Shown here one piece after another: positions 14,972 to 22,832 of a DNA stretch of 64,000 bases. The notes beneath the pieces were generated by a model. It searched no databases. It saw only the letters and a program-made list of their open reading frames with translations, and was not told where the DNA came from. A program made the translations under genes and the position numbers. The DNA comes from JBFXAF01 sp050184585 (GTDB lineage: Bacteria > Pseudomonadota > Alphaproteobacteria > Rhizobiales > Rhizobiaceae): positions 1 to 64,000 of the forward strand of contig JBFXAF010000014.1 of the NCBI GenBank assembly GCA_050184585.1, written 5' to 3'. How positions within the stretch are numbered: the stretch's first letter is position 1; every line of letters begins with the position of its first letter.

Positions 14972-16189
14972 ATGGCCTTGGCCCACGCTTCAAACACCGA
15001 ACCCGCTGCCAGGTTCACCGCCATCCGGTGCGGCTGGCTGTTCGACGGCACGGGAACGGCACCCGTCCGCGACGCCTGCGTGCTCTTCTCAGGCGAGCGG
15101 ATCGTGGACGCCGGACCGGTCCAGTCGGTGGACGTTCCATCGGGTTCGAAGGTGGTGGACCTGCCGGCGCACACGGTCCTGCCGGGCCTGATCGACGTCC
15201 ATTCCCACGTGAGCATCCATACGCTCGGCAGACCGGCCGCCCAGACGGCGCGGCCGGAGGGCGACATCGTGCTAGACGCGATGGCCTGGCTTCGCTCCGA
15301 CCTGGAGGCCGGCGTCACGACCATGCGCACGCTGGGCGATTCCGCCTTCCTCGACATCCGTTTCCGCGAGGCCCAGAAAGCAGGCAAGATCGCGGCGCCG
15401 CGCCTGAAGGTCGCCGGCAATCTGGTCCAGTCGTCTCATGTCGATGTGTCGGTGTCCCGCTCGACCTGCGACGGACCCGACGCGATCCGCGCAGCGATCC
15501 GCGCATCGGTGAGGCGCGGCTGCGACTGGGTGAAGTTCTATTCCACGCCCGACAGCCGGGCCGCCGACCCGGTGCTTTCCATCTTCAGCCGCGCTGAAGT
15601 CGACGTCGTCTTCGACGAGGCGCGGCGGGCAGGCAAACCGGTGTCGGTCCACTGCCACGGCGGCGTCGCCGCCGACTGGTGCATCGAACACGGCGTCGAG
15701 AGCCTGGAACACGGCTTCTTTCTCGAACGCCGCCAGATGCGCGAGATGGCGGAGCGTGGCCTGACCCTGGTGCCGACCTGCGGCGTCGTCCTGCTCCAGG
15801 CCGATCATCCGTCGCCCGAGAATGTCCAGGAACGGGTGAAGGACTACCTGCGAATGGCTCGCGAAGAGGGCGTGCTCTGCATACCCGGCACGGACGCGGT
15901 GCATGGGCGGCTGGATTTCGAGGTCGAGCGGATGGTCGCCTGCGGGTGGTCCATCGCAGAGGCCCTCTCAAGCGTGACCGAGAAGGCGGCGCGTCTTCTC
16001 GGCATGGCCGACGAAACCGGCACCGTCTTCAGGGGGAAGCTCGCTGACCTCGTGGCGGTGAAGGGCGATCTCGGCAGCGACATCGCGCTGCTGAGCGATG
16101 TCGAGGTCGTCATCCAGTCCGGCAGGACCGTCCACGACCGCCTCGCGGGCGGACGCTGGGCTGACCGCCAGAGCGCGACCGCATCTTGA
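14972..16189 (+). CDS. Amidohydrolase-family metalloenzyme (imidazolonepropionase/prolidase-like)
   Basis: A 405-residue TIM-barrel amidohydrolase. Metal-site elements are visible in order: HxH in VLPGLIDVHSHVS (about residue 80), Lys in CDWVKFYS, His in SVHCHGGVA, His in VESLEHGFF and Asp in CIPGTDAVHG. This ligand set is that of the binuclear imidazolonepropionase-like group, which includes bacterial Xaa-Pro and Xaa-Arg/Lys dipeptidases. Next to a DppABCDF importer, a dipeptidase or N-acyl/cyclic-amide hydrolase role is likely. Located between the DUF1028 gene and the binding-protein gene in the same operon. Confidence 0.88.
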   Translation: MALAHASNTEPAARFTAIRCGWLFDGTGTAPVRDACVLFSGERIVDAGPVQSVDVPSGSKVVDLPAHTVLPGLIDVHSHVSIHTLGRPAAQTARPEGDIVLDAMAWLRSDLEAGVTTMRTLGDSAFLDIRFREAQKAGKIAAPRLKVAGNLVQSSHVDVSVSRSTCDGPDAIRAAIRASVRRGCDWVKFYSTPDSRAADPVLSIFSRAEVDVVFDEARRAGKPVSVHCHGGVAADWCIEHGVESLEHGFFLERRQMREMAERGLTLVPTCGVVLLQADHPSPENVQERVKDYLRMAREEGVLCIPGTDAVHGRLDFEVERMVACGWSIAEALSSVTEKAARLLGMADETGTVFRGKLADLVAVKGDLGSDIALLSDVEVVIQSGRTVHDRLAGGRWADRQSATAS

Positions 16190-16258
16190 AGACTTGCGCC
16201 GGCGGCCGATGCCGCGGGCGCCGGAATGTGGAACAGAACCAACAGGAGCAGGCAAATA

Positions 16259-17851
16259 ATGGGAACCTTCAAACTTCGACTGGCGGGCATTCTGCTCGCC
16301 TCGGTCGCGACGATCTCGGCGGCTGCGGCTCAGGACATGCTGCGGATCGACGATATCCCGGTGGGAGAACTCGATCCGGCAAAGGCCGCGGACGTCGCCG
16401 ACTCGATCCTGATGTTCAACGTCTACGATACGCTGGTGCTCGCCAATCAGGGCAAGCCGGGCGTAGGGCCGCACCTCGCCAAGGAGTGGGCGGTCGACGG
16501 CAACAGCTTCACCTTCTCGCTGCGCGACGACGTGAAGTTCCACAGCGGCAACCCGCTCACCGCCGACGACGTCGTCTATTCCTTCGACCGGTTCATCACC
16601 ATGGGACAGGGCCTGTCGCACCTGCTGCGCGGCCACGTGAAGACGGTGGAGGCAGTGGACGCGCACACGGTCCAGTTCACGCTCGAGAAGCCCTATGCTC
16701 CCTTCCTGACGGCGCTGACCCGGCTTCCGGTGATCGACAGCAAGACCGCGAAGGAGAACGTCCAGCCTGGCGACTTCGGCGACAATGGTGACTATGCGCA
16801 GGCGTATCTGACCGCGAATGACCTCGGCACCGGTGCCTACAAGATCGTCTCCCACAATCCGCAGGAGATGACCGAATTCGCCCGCAACGAGGACTATTTC
16901 ATCGACGTTCCCGATGGCGCGCCCGAGCAGGTCATCATGCGCTACGGCCTCGACGCGGCGACGGTCCGCACGCTGATGCTGCGCGGCGAGCAGGACATCT
17001 CCTCGCAGTGGCTCGCACCGGAGATCATGAGTTCCATGGCCGGCCAGCCGGGAATGAAGCTCGTCGCCGAGACGAGCCTCGGCAACTACTCCATCAAGCT
17101 CAACACCCAGCGCGCACCGCTGGACGACGTGCATTGCCGCAAGGCCATCGCGCACGCCATAGACTACGACTCACTGCTCGGGCTCGCGAAGCTGACCGAC
17201 GACATGAGCTCGGGCACGCCAGCGAACGGGCCGATTCCGGCGGGCGTTCTCGGGTCGAACCCCGATCTCCCCTATCCCAAGCGGGATCTCGAACTTGCCC
17301 GCGAGGAACTCGCCAAGTGCAAGCACGATCCGGCGGCGAGCAAGATCGTCGTTTCCTGGATCTCCGAGATTCCGGTCGAGGAAAAGTACGCCCTGCTGAT
17401 GCAGGCCAACTTCCAGGAGCTCGGCTTCCAGACCGAGGTGGTGCGCATGCCCTGGGCATTCTACACGCAGCAGACCGCAACGCCCGAGACGACGCCGCAT
17501 ATCGGCCAGCTGTTCTCCGTGCCGACCCTGCCGGATCCCGATGCGCTGCTCTACAACACCTATCATTCGTCGGTGCGCGGGACGTATTCTTCGTCGCAGT
17601 GGCTCGTCGATGCCGAGGTGGACAGACTGCTCGACGCCGGGCGGTCCACGTTCGACGAGGCGGAGCGGGCGAAGATCTACAAGGAGCTCGACGCGCGGCT
17701 CGCCGATCTGCAGCCCAATATCTTTGGCTATGACACGAAGACGGTACGTGTCGTCCGCGACGGGATCCACATCTCGCCGCTGGAAGACGAAGGCAAGGCC
17801 TACGGCCAGGCGGTCGTCAACCTGATGTTCCGCAACATCACGGTGCGCTAA
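16259..17851 (+). CDS. Peptide/nickel-type ABC solute-binding protein (family 5)
   Basis: A 530-residue periplasmic binding protein with a Sec signal peptide (FKLRLAGILLASVATISAAA, cleavage near AAAQ). Family-5 landmarks are present: GVGPHLAKEWAVDGNSFTFS, VKFHSGNPLTADDVVYSFDR, and CRKAIAHAIDYDSLL in the second half. ATG 16259 gives a complete signal peptide and has AGGAG eleven bases upstream. The family binds di- and oligopeptides but also sugars, opines and cyclic imides, so the ligand is open. It heads the permease/ATPase genes. Confidence 0.9.
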   Translation: MGTFKLRLAGILLASVATISAAAAQDMLRIDDIPVGELDPAKAADVADSILMFNVYDTLVLANQGKPGVGPHLAKEWAVDGNSFTFSLRDDVKFHSGNPLTADDVVYSFDRFITMGQGLSHLLRGHVKTVEAVDAHTVQFTLEKPYAPFLTALTRLPVIDSKTAKENVQPGDFGDNGDYAQAYLTANDLGTGAYKIVSHNPQEMTEFARNEDYFIDVPDGAPEQVIMRYGLDAATVRTLMLRGEQDISSQWLAPEIMSSMAGQPGMKLVAETSLGNYSIKLNTQRAPLDDVHCRKAIAHAIDYDSLLGLAKLTDDMSSGTPANGPIPAGVLGSNPDLPYPKRDLELAREELAKCKHDPAASKIVVSWISEIPVEEKYALLMQANFQELGFQTEVVRMPWAFYTQQTATPETTPHIGQLFSVPTLPDPDALLYNTYHSSVRGTYSSSQWLVDAEVDRLLDAGRSTFDEAERAKIYKELDARLADLQPNIFGYDTKTVRVVRDGIHISPLEDEGKAYGQAVVNLMFRNITVR

Positions 17852-17887
17852 GGCGAGAGCGTCAAGAGGTTCGCGCGAGGACAGGGT

Positions 17888-18919
17888 ATGCGGCTCGCAT
17901 TGCTCCGATGGGTGGCTGTGAGAATCGCAGGCATGATCCTTGTCCTCGCCGGAACGTCGGTGCTCATCTTCGGGATCGCCCGGATCATCCCGGGCGATCC
18001 AGCCAGGATCGCGCTCGGGCCGGAAGCCTCCGCGGAGCAGGTGGAGATGCTTCGCGAGCGGCTGCACCTCGACGAGCCTTTCGTCTCGCAATATGTCGAG
18101 TTCGTCCGCGATCTTCTCGGCGGCGATCTCGGCATGTCGCTCTACACCAAACGCCCGGTCACGAGCGACATCGCGACGGCGTTGCCGGCCACGCTGGAAC
18201 TGGTGTTCGCGGCGGGGCTCCTGATGGCGCTGATCGGCATACCGCTGGGCATCCTTTCGGCCTACTGGCGAGACCGTGTCGGCGACCACGTGATCCGGCT
18301 CGTCGCGCTGCTCGGTGTCGTCACGCCGAGTTTCGTGTGGGCGATCTTCTTGATGCTCGGCTTCGCCTATTTCACCGACCTTCTGCCGGCGGCCGGCCGG
18401 CTGTCGCAAGGCGTGCCGCCGCCTCCGACCGTGACGGGCATGTACACCCTCGATGCGCTCCTGACCGGCCAATGGAGCGTTTTCGGCGATGCCCTCGCGC
18501 ATATGGTGCTGCCGACGGTGGCGCTCGCCCTGTCGGGGATCGGGCAGATGGCGAGGCTGACCAGGGCGAGCGTCGCCGAGACCTATCGGACGCCCTATAT
18601 CGACATGGCGGTGGCGTACGGATACGCGCCGCGCCGCATCGCGACCAAATACGCCCTCAGACCGGCATTGATACCGACGCTTACCGTCTTCGGCCTCGAC
18701 TTCGCGAACATGCTGGGGGCCGCCTTCCTCGTCGAACAGGTCTTCGCGTGGCCCGGTCTCGCCCGCTACGGCGTACAGGCGATCCTTCACAAGGATCTCA
18801 ATGCGATCGTTGGCGTCGTGCTCGTGATTTCGGCCTTCTTCCTGATCGTCAACACTCTGGTCGACATCGCCGTTGCGTGGATCAACCCGCGCATCAGGCT
18901 TCAGGGCGAGGCGGGGTAG
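17888..18919 (+). CDS. ABC permease, DppB type
   Basis: A 343-residue membrane protein with an N-terminal helix, a periplasmic domain with the LGLDEPF-like segment (ERLHLDEPFVSQYVEF) and five further helices. The coupling loop reads RTPYIDMAVAYGYAPRRIAT. Three bases separate it from the next permease. It is the first permease of the operon's peptide-type importer. Confidence 0.9.
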   Translation: MRLALLRWVAVRIAGMILVLAGTSVLIFGIARIIPGDPARIALGPEASAEQVEMLRERLHLDEPFVSQYVEFVRDLLGGDLGMSLYTKRPVTSDIATALPATLELVFAAGLLMALIGIPLGILSAYWRDRVGDHVIRLVALLGVVTPSFVWAIFLMLGFAYFTDLLPAAGRLSQGVPPPPTVTGMYTLDALLTGQWSVFGDALAHMVLPTVALALSGIGQMARLTRASVAETYRTPYIDMAVAYGYAPRRIATKYALRPALIPTLTVFGLDFANMLGAAFLVEQVFAWPGLARYGVQAILHKDLNAIVGVVLVISAFFLIVNTLVDIAVAWINPRIRLQGEAG

Positions 18920-18922
18920 GCG

Positions 18923-19765
18923 ATGCTGGTCTCCGGCCGAGCCTGGCGCAAGTTCCGCCGCAACCCGCTCTCGGTCGTCGGTCTCGTTCTCGTGGCCGGG
19001 ATCGTGCTCCTGGCGGTTCTGGCCCCCTTCGTCACACCCTATCCCCAGCATGCCGGCCCGTTCGTGGACTTCATGAACGCGAACCGGGCTCCGGACCTAC
19101 AGTACTGGCTCGGGACCGACAATATCGGGCGCGACCTCTTGAGCCGCATCATCTACGGCTACCGGATCTCGCTGGTGCTGGGCATCGTCGTCCTGGGGAT
19201 CGCTACGCCGGTCGGCGTCCTCCTCGGCCTCATCGCGGGCTATGCGGGCGGCTGGGCGGACTACGTGATCATGCGCGTCACCGACATGTTCCTCGCGGTG
19301 CCGCCGCTGGTGCTCGCGATGGCGATCATGGGCATGATGGAGCCGACGCTGGTCAACGGCATGATCGCCGTTTCGGCCATGTGGTGGCCCTGGTACGCGC
19401 GCCTCGCCTACAGCATGGCGCGATCCGAAAGCCGGGAAGACTACGTGACCGCTGCCGCCGTCGTCGGGGCCGGCCCTTTGCGCATCCTCATCGGCCAGAT
19501 CCTTCCGACCTGCCTGCCGACGATCTTCACCAAGGTCACGCTCGACCTCGGCTTCGTCATCATGATCGCCTCGTCGCTCTCCTTCCTCGGCCTCGGCGTG
19601 CAGCCCCCGACCCCCGACCTCGGCTCGATGGTCGCGGGCGGCGCCCAGTACCTGCCGGATTCCTGGTGGGTCGTGGTCTTTCCAGCCCTTGCGATCCTGC
19701 TTGCGGTGCTGGGGTTCAACCTGCTCGGCGACGGGTTGCGCGATGCGATGGACCAGCGGCTATGA
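18923..19765 (+). CDS. ABC permease, DppC type
   Basis: A 280-residue permease with the family's N-terminal helix (FRRNPLSVVGLVLVAGIVLL), the conserved LGTDNIGRDLLSRIIYG segment before helix 2, and the EAA-like loop REDYVTAAAVVGAGPLRILI. Its stop overlaps the start of the first ATPase gene (ATGA at 19762-19765). Confidence 0.9.
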   Translation: MLVSGRAWRKFRRNPLSVVGLVLVAGIVLLAVLAPFVTPYPQHAGPFVDFMNANRAPDLQYWLGTDNIGRDLLSRIIYGYRISLVLGIVVLGIATPVGVLLGLIAGYAGGWADYVIMRVTDMFLAVPPLVLAMAIMGMMEPTLVNGMIAVSAMWWPWYARLAYSMARSESREDYVTAAAVVGAGPLRILIGQILPTCLPTIFTKVTLDLGFVIMIASSLSFLGLGVQPPTPDLGSMVAGGAQYLPDSWWVVVFPALAILLAVLGFNLLGDGLRDAMDQRL

Positions 19766-20661
19766 CCATAGCGCCGTTCCTGCAGGTCCAGGATCTCGAC
19801 CTCGCCTTCACCAATACGGGCGCCGCGGCGAAGGTCCTGCATGACATCTCGCTTCACGTGATGGCGGGTGAGAAGGTCGCGCTCGTCGGCGAGTCCGGTT
19901 CCGGCAAGTCGGTGACCGCGAGGATCGTCGCAGGATTGCTCCGTCCCGGTCGTGAAGCGCAGGTTTCCGGTCGGGTGCTCCTGGGCGGCAAGGATGTGCT
20001 AAACCTCACGGAGGGGGAATTCCGCCGACTGCGCGGCACGATGTTCTCGATGATCTTCCAGGATCCGACATCGGCGCTCAACCCACTCTTTCCGATCCGC
20101 GATCAGTTCCGCGAGGTCCTGCGCAGCGCCACGCCCGGGGTCACGCGGGCGGAAACCCGCCTCCGCGCGACCGACCTGCTCAGGCAGGTCATGCTCGACG
20201 ATGCCGACCGGGTGCTCGGCTGCTATCCGTTCCAGCTGTCCGGCGGCATGAACCAGCGCGTCATGATCGCCATGGCGCTGGCCAACTGCCCGCAGCTCAT
20301 CCTGGCCGACGAACCGGGGACGGCGCTCGATGTCACCGTACAGGACCGGACACTGAAGCTGATGGGCAGCCTGACGCGGGAAGCCGGCACGGCGGTCCTC
20401 TTCATCTCCCACAATCTCGGCGTCGTCCGGGAGTTCGCAGACCGCATCTACGTCATCTATCGCGGCAGGATCGTAGAGCACGGGCGTACGGCGGACATCT
20501 TCTCGAACCCCCTCCATCCCTATACGCGCGCATTGTTCGCGGCCGTTCCGCGCATCGTCGGCAGGGGACTTCCGGCCGCGCCCCGCGAGGATGCAACATT
20601 CGATGCGCCTGCCGTGATTCACGAAGGCTGCGCGGAGCCAGTGATAGAGGAGGCCGTATGA
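19762..20661 (+). CDS. ABC ATPase, DppD type
   Basis: A 299-residue ATPase: Walker A GESGSGKSV, Q-loop FQDPTSALNPLFPI, signature LSGGMNQRVMIAMAL, Walker B LILADEPGTALD, and H-loop FISHNLGVV. The C-terminal HPYTRALFAAVP stretch is characteristic of oligopeptide-importer ATPases. The signature carries Asn-Gln where Lys/Gln-Gln is common. It starts at an ATGA overlap with the preceding permease and ends at an ATGA overlap with the second ATPase. A much longer open frame runs upstream in the permease region but has no protein-like character there. Confidence 0.9.
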   Translation: MTIAPFLQVQDLDLAFTNTGAAAKVLHDISLHVMAGEKVALVGESGSGKSVTARIVAGLLRPGREAQVSGRVLLGGKDVLNLTEGEFRRLRGTMFSMIFQDPTSALNPLFPIRDQFREVLRSATPGVTRAETRLRATDLLRQVMLDDADRVLGCYPFQLSGGMNQRVMIAMALANCPQLILADEPGTALDVTVQDRTLKLMGSLTREAGTAVLFISHNLGVVREFADRIYVIYRGRIVEHGRTADIFSNPLHPYTRALFAAVPRIVGRGLPAAPREDATFDAPAVIHEGCAEPVIEEAV

Positions 20662-21497
20662 TGGCGGAGCCCCTTCTCTCCCTGCGCGGTGTTGGCAAGA
20701 CGTTCAGCAGCTGGAGCAGGCACGTTCGTGCCCTGATCGGCGTGAACCTCGATGTCGCGCGTGGATCGTGTCACGCGATCGTCGGCGAGTCGGGCTCGGG
20801 TAAGTCGACCCTCGCCAACCTGATCCTCGGCATCTATCCGCCGTCGGAGGGTGCGATCGTCTTCGACGGCCAGGCTCTGCCGTCCCGGCGTCCGCTGGCG
20901 CTCAAGCGCCGTATCCAGTTCGTGCAGCAGAATCCTCTGGCGACGCTCAATCCGAAACGCACGATCGGCGCCTCGATCGGGTTGCCGCTGCTGCTGCATG
21001 GGACGGTCCGGGGTCGAGCCGACCGCCGGCGCCGCGTCGGCCAGCTTCTGGAGGAGGTGGGGCTACCCGCCGATTTCGCCGGCCGATCGCCTGCGATGTT
21101 GTCGGGCGGGCAGCGCCAGCGCGTGTCGATCGCGCGTGCGCTCGCATGCGAGCCCGACCTGCTGGTGCTCGATGAGCCGACATCGGCGCTCGACGTCCTC
21201 GTCCAGGCCCGGATCCTGCAGCTGATTGCCGATCTTCGGTCGCGCAACAACCTCACCCTGGTCTTCATCACGCACGACCTGGCGGTGGTGAATGCGATAG
21301 CCGACCGGGTATCCGTCTTCCGGAACGGGGAACTGCTCGAAACCTCGGAGACGGAAGACATCTTCCTGCGGCCGCGCCATCCATACACGTCGAGCCTCAT
21401 TGCTTCGGTACCAGTCGTCAACGCCGAGGAGGTCAACGTCAGGGACAGGGCAATTGCCCTTAGTCGCGGTCATCCCGTTGCTAATCAGATTCCGTAA
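20658..21497 (+). CDS. ABC ATPase, DppF type
   Basis: A 279-residue partner ATPase: Walker A GESGSGKST, Q-loop VQQNPLATLNPK, signature LSGGQRQRVSIARAL, Walker B LLVLDEPTSALD, H-loop FITHDLAVV and the family's HPYTSSLIASVP tail. It is the last gene of the LacI-controlled operon, completing an ABCDF set. A hairpin with a run of Ts lies about 145 bp downstream. Confidence 0.9.
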   Translation: MMAEPLLSLRGVGKTFSSWSRHVRALIGVNLDVARGSCHAIVGESGSGKSTLANLILGIYPPSEGAIVFDGQALPSRRPLALKRRIQFVQQNPLATLNPKRTIGASIGLPLLLHGTVRGRADRRRRVGQLLEEVGLPADFAGRSPAMLSGGQRQRVSIARALACEPDLLVLDEPTSALDVLVQARILQLIADLRSRNNLTLVFITHDLAVVNAIADRVSVFRNGELLETSETEDIFLRPRHPYTSSLIASVPVVNAEEVNVRDRAIALSRGHPVANQIP

Positions 21498-21640
21498 TAT
21501 TACCCACGCCTCCCATTGTCGTTGGGACTATTGTGCAAGTGTGCCATGAGCCCGATACCTCAGACCAACTGGGAAAAATATTCGAAGGACCAAAGTCCTG
21601 ACAGCGAACCGGGGCAACAGCCATCCTCCCGTTCGCACCA

Positions 21641-21665
21641 GGGTCAGGCTGCCAACCCTTTTTTT
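21641..21665 (+). terminator. Possible intrinsic terminator after the Dpp operon
   Basis: GGGT and ACCC arms flank a GG/CC inner pair and are followed by seven Ts (21659-21665). The stem is short with an internal mismatch. The position 145 bp after the last gene of the operon makes it a plausible weak Rho-independent terminator. The rest of 21498-21733 shows nothing I can name. Confidence 0.35.
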
Positions 21666-21733
21666 GTTGGTTCAGCCGATGCTCCTTCTGAGATCGCGTC
21701 GAATCGCGTTCAGAGCATGATCTGATCGCTAAC

Positions 21734-21925
21734 CTATGGCGATTGACCCGGCCTCTCGTGCTTCGCCCTCGCGCCAAGGTTGAACGCCGCCGAATCCAGG
21801 ATCTGGACTGCTCTCGGGTCCTTCATCTGCTTTGCGCGGTTGTGCAGCCAGGTGATGGCCCATTTGATGCCATTGCGCCTGCCGTCTTCCCACTGATGTG
21901 ACCGACGATTTTTGAGCTTCTTCAT
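21734..21925 (-). CDS. Hypothetical 63-residue basic protein
   Basis: A small frame starting at ATG 21925 (AGGG nine bases upstream) reads MKKLKNRRSHQWEDGRRNGI, then KWAITWLHNRAKQMKDPRAV and a further helical stretch. It is lysine/arginine rich, soluble, predicted mostly helical, with regular amphipathic spacing that looks like real coding. I do not recognise a family. It stands alone between the Dpp operon and the DUF1127 gene and could also be the end of a decayed gene. Confidence 0.35.
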   Translation of the reverse strand: MKKLKNRRSHQWEDGRRNGIKWAITWLHNRAKQMKDPRAVQILDSAAFNLGARAKHERPGQSP

Positions 21926-22456
21926 CGTTGTCAACCCTGAGCGCTGGCAATACTCGGCAACAGGCTTGCCATTGCGTCCTTCTTGCGTCGGGCGAGTGCA
22001 ATTTCGGGCTTCGGTAAGGCGAGGAGGGAAGCAAATGGGACGCTGCGCGGTGGCGAATTTACGTTTGCCCTGGATGGCCATGGAGGGGAACGACGTCCCT
22101 CCCCACCGCGCACCCCGCCTCCTTGTCAAAGTTCCGTGCGGCAGGCTGCGCAGTCTCACTTCCAACGGCTTCAGGGGAGATGGTTCCGGCTGCGGTGCCG
22201 TCCTCATCCGGCAATGCCATGCGTTGCCTTGATGCGTTGCATCTCGGGATCGATGTCGCCGCGTGCTGCGGCATCAATGTCGAGTCGACCACCGGACGAG
22301 TTCGCCAGCACCTTCGCCCCGCGCCGGTCGCTCACGCCGTGCTACGCCAACCGCTCCGCGCCAGCGCCTGCCTCTTCACCCGCCCAGCAGGGCAGGTCAC
22401 CGCCGGGGAAGTGCTCGAGACTGGATGGAACTCGGCGGCCGTCCGGTTTGACACCG
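21926..22456. other. Stretch without a supportable gene
   Basis: About 530 bp with several short overlapping frames on both strands but no recognisable domain, start or ribosome site. One minus-strand frame around 22218-22335 (reading GVSDRRGAKVLANSSGGRLD, then IDAAARGDIDPEMQRIKATH) has protein-like composition and may be the end of a decayed gene. No repeats or hairpins stand out. Confidence 0.4.
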
Positions 22457-22708
22457 TCAATCCCGCCAGAAAGGTTTTGCGATCTCTTCCTCGGCCTGGA
22501 TCTTCGTCATGCCGATATCGTCGATCAGATGGGGGGCGGTCGCGAGCATGTCCTCCAGTTTGAGGCGAAGGCGTTTTCGCTCCTCCCACGTCTCGAGCGT
22601 TTGGCGCAGCCCCGCAATGCTGAGGGGCAGTCCAGAGGCGAAAATGCGCCTGACCGGCAACCTTGACGTCGCAATCAGGTGATAAACTGATGCAGATGTG
22701 TCGGCCAT
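22457..22708 (-). CDS. DUF1127 domain protein
   Basis: An 83-residue protein whose C-terminal half is a clear DUF1127 module: LRQTLETWEERKRLRLKLED, then DDIGMTKIQAEEEIAKPFWR. The DIG(L/M)T and KPFWR motifs are the family hallmark. Small DUF1127 proteins in alphaproteobacteria bind RNA and link to phosphate, carbon and stress responses. It has a GGAGGG ribosome site and is transcribed divergently from a winged-helix/TPR regulator, a pairing I associate with Rhizobiales, which suggests regulation by that neighbour. Confidence 0.85.
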   Translation of the reverse strand: MADTSASVYHLIATSRLPVRRIFASGLPLSIAGLRQTLETWEERKRLRLKLEDMLATAPHLIDDIGMTKIQAEEEIAKPFWRD

Positions 22709-22797
22709 CGAACCCTCCGTTCGCTTGAGGGCGCAAGAAGCCCCGCTTCACGAGCATGGATCCTGCCCGCGGTGATCGCGGCCGTACTTAAGCCTTC

Positions 22798-22814
22798 CCA
22801 AATAGTTCCAAATA
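22798..22814 (+). promoter_or_regulatory. Direct repeat CCAAATA-N3-CCAAATA, possible OmpR-type site
   Basis: Two identical heptamers start at 22798 and 22808, one helical turn apart, in the 124-bp gap between the DUF1127 gene and the wHTH-TPR regulator. OmpR/PhoB-type winged helices bind tandem repeats spaced 10-11 bp, so this is a candidate autoregulatory site. Confidence 0.4.
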
Positions 22815-22832
22815 CATGCAAACCGGCTAAAG

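Noticed and set aside
17171..20661. Very long open frames on both strands across the Dpp genes (over 600 residues on the minus strand, 917 on the plus strand)
   Set aside because: They are antisense or shifted frames of GC-rich coding DNA, rich in Arg/Asp/His, with no domain; only the part from 19762 of the plus frame is the real DppD ATPase.
21700..21727. GTTCAGAGCATGATCTGATC, resembling the arm of rhizobial palindromic intergenic repeats
   Set aside because: Only one arm is seen and no second copy occurs in the window.
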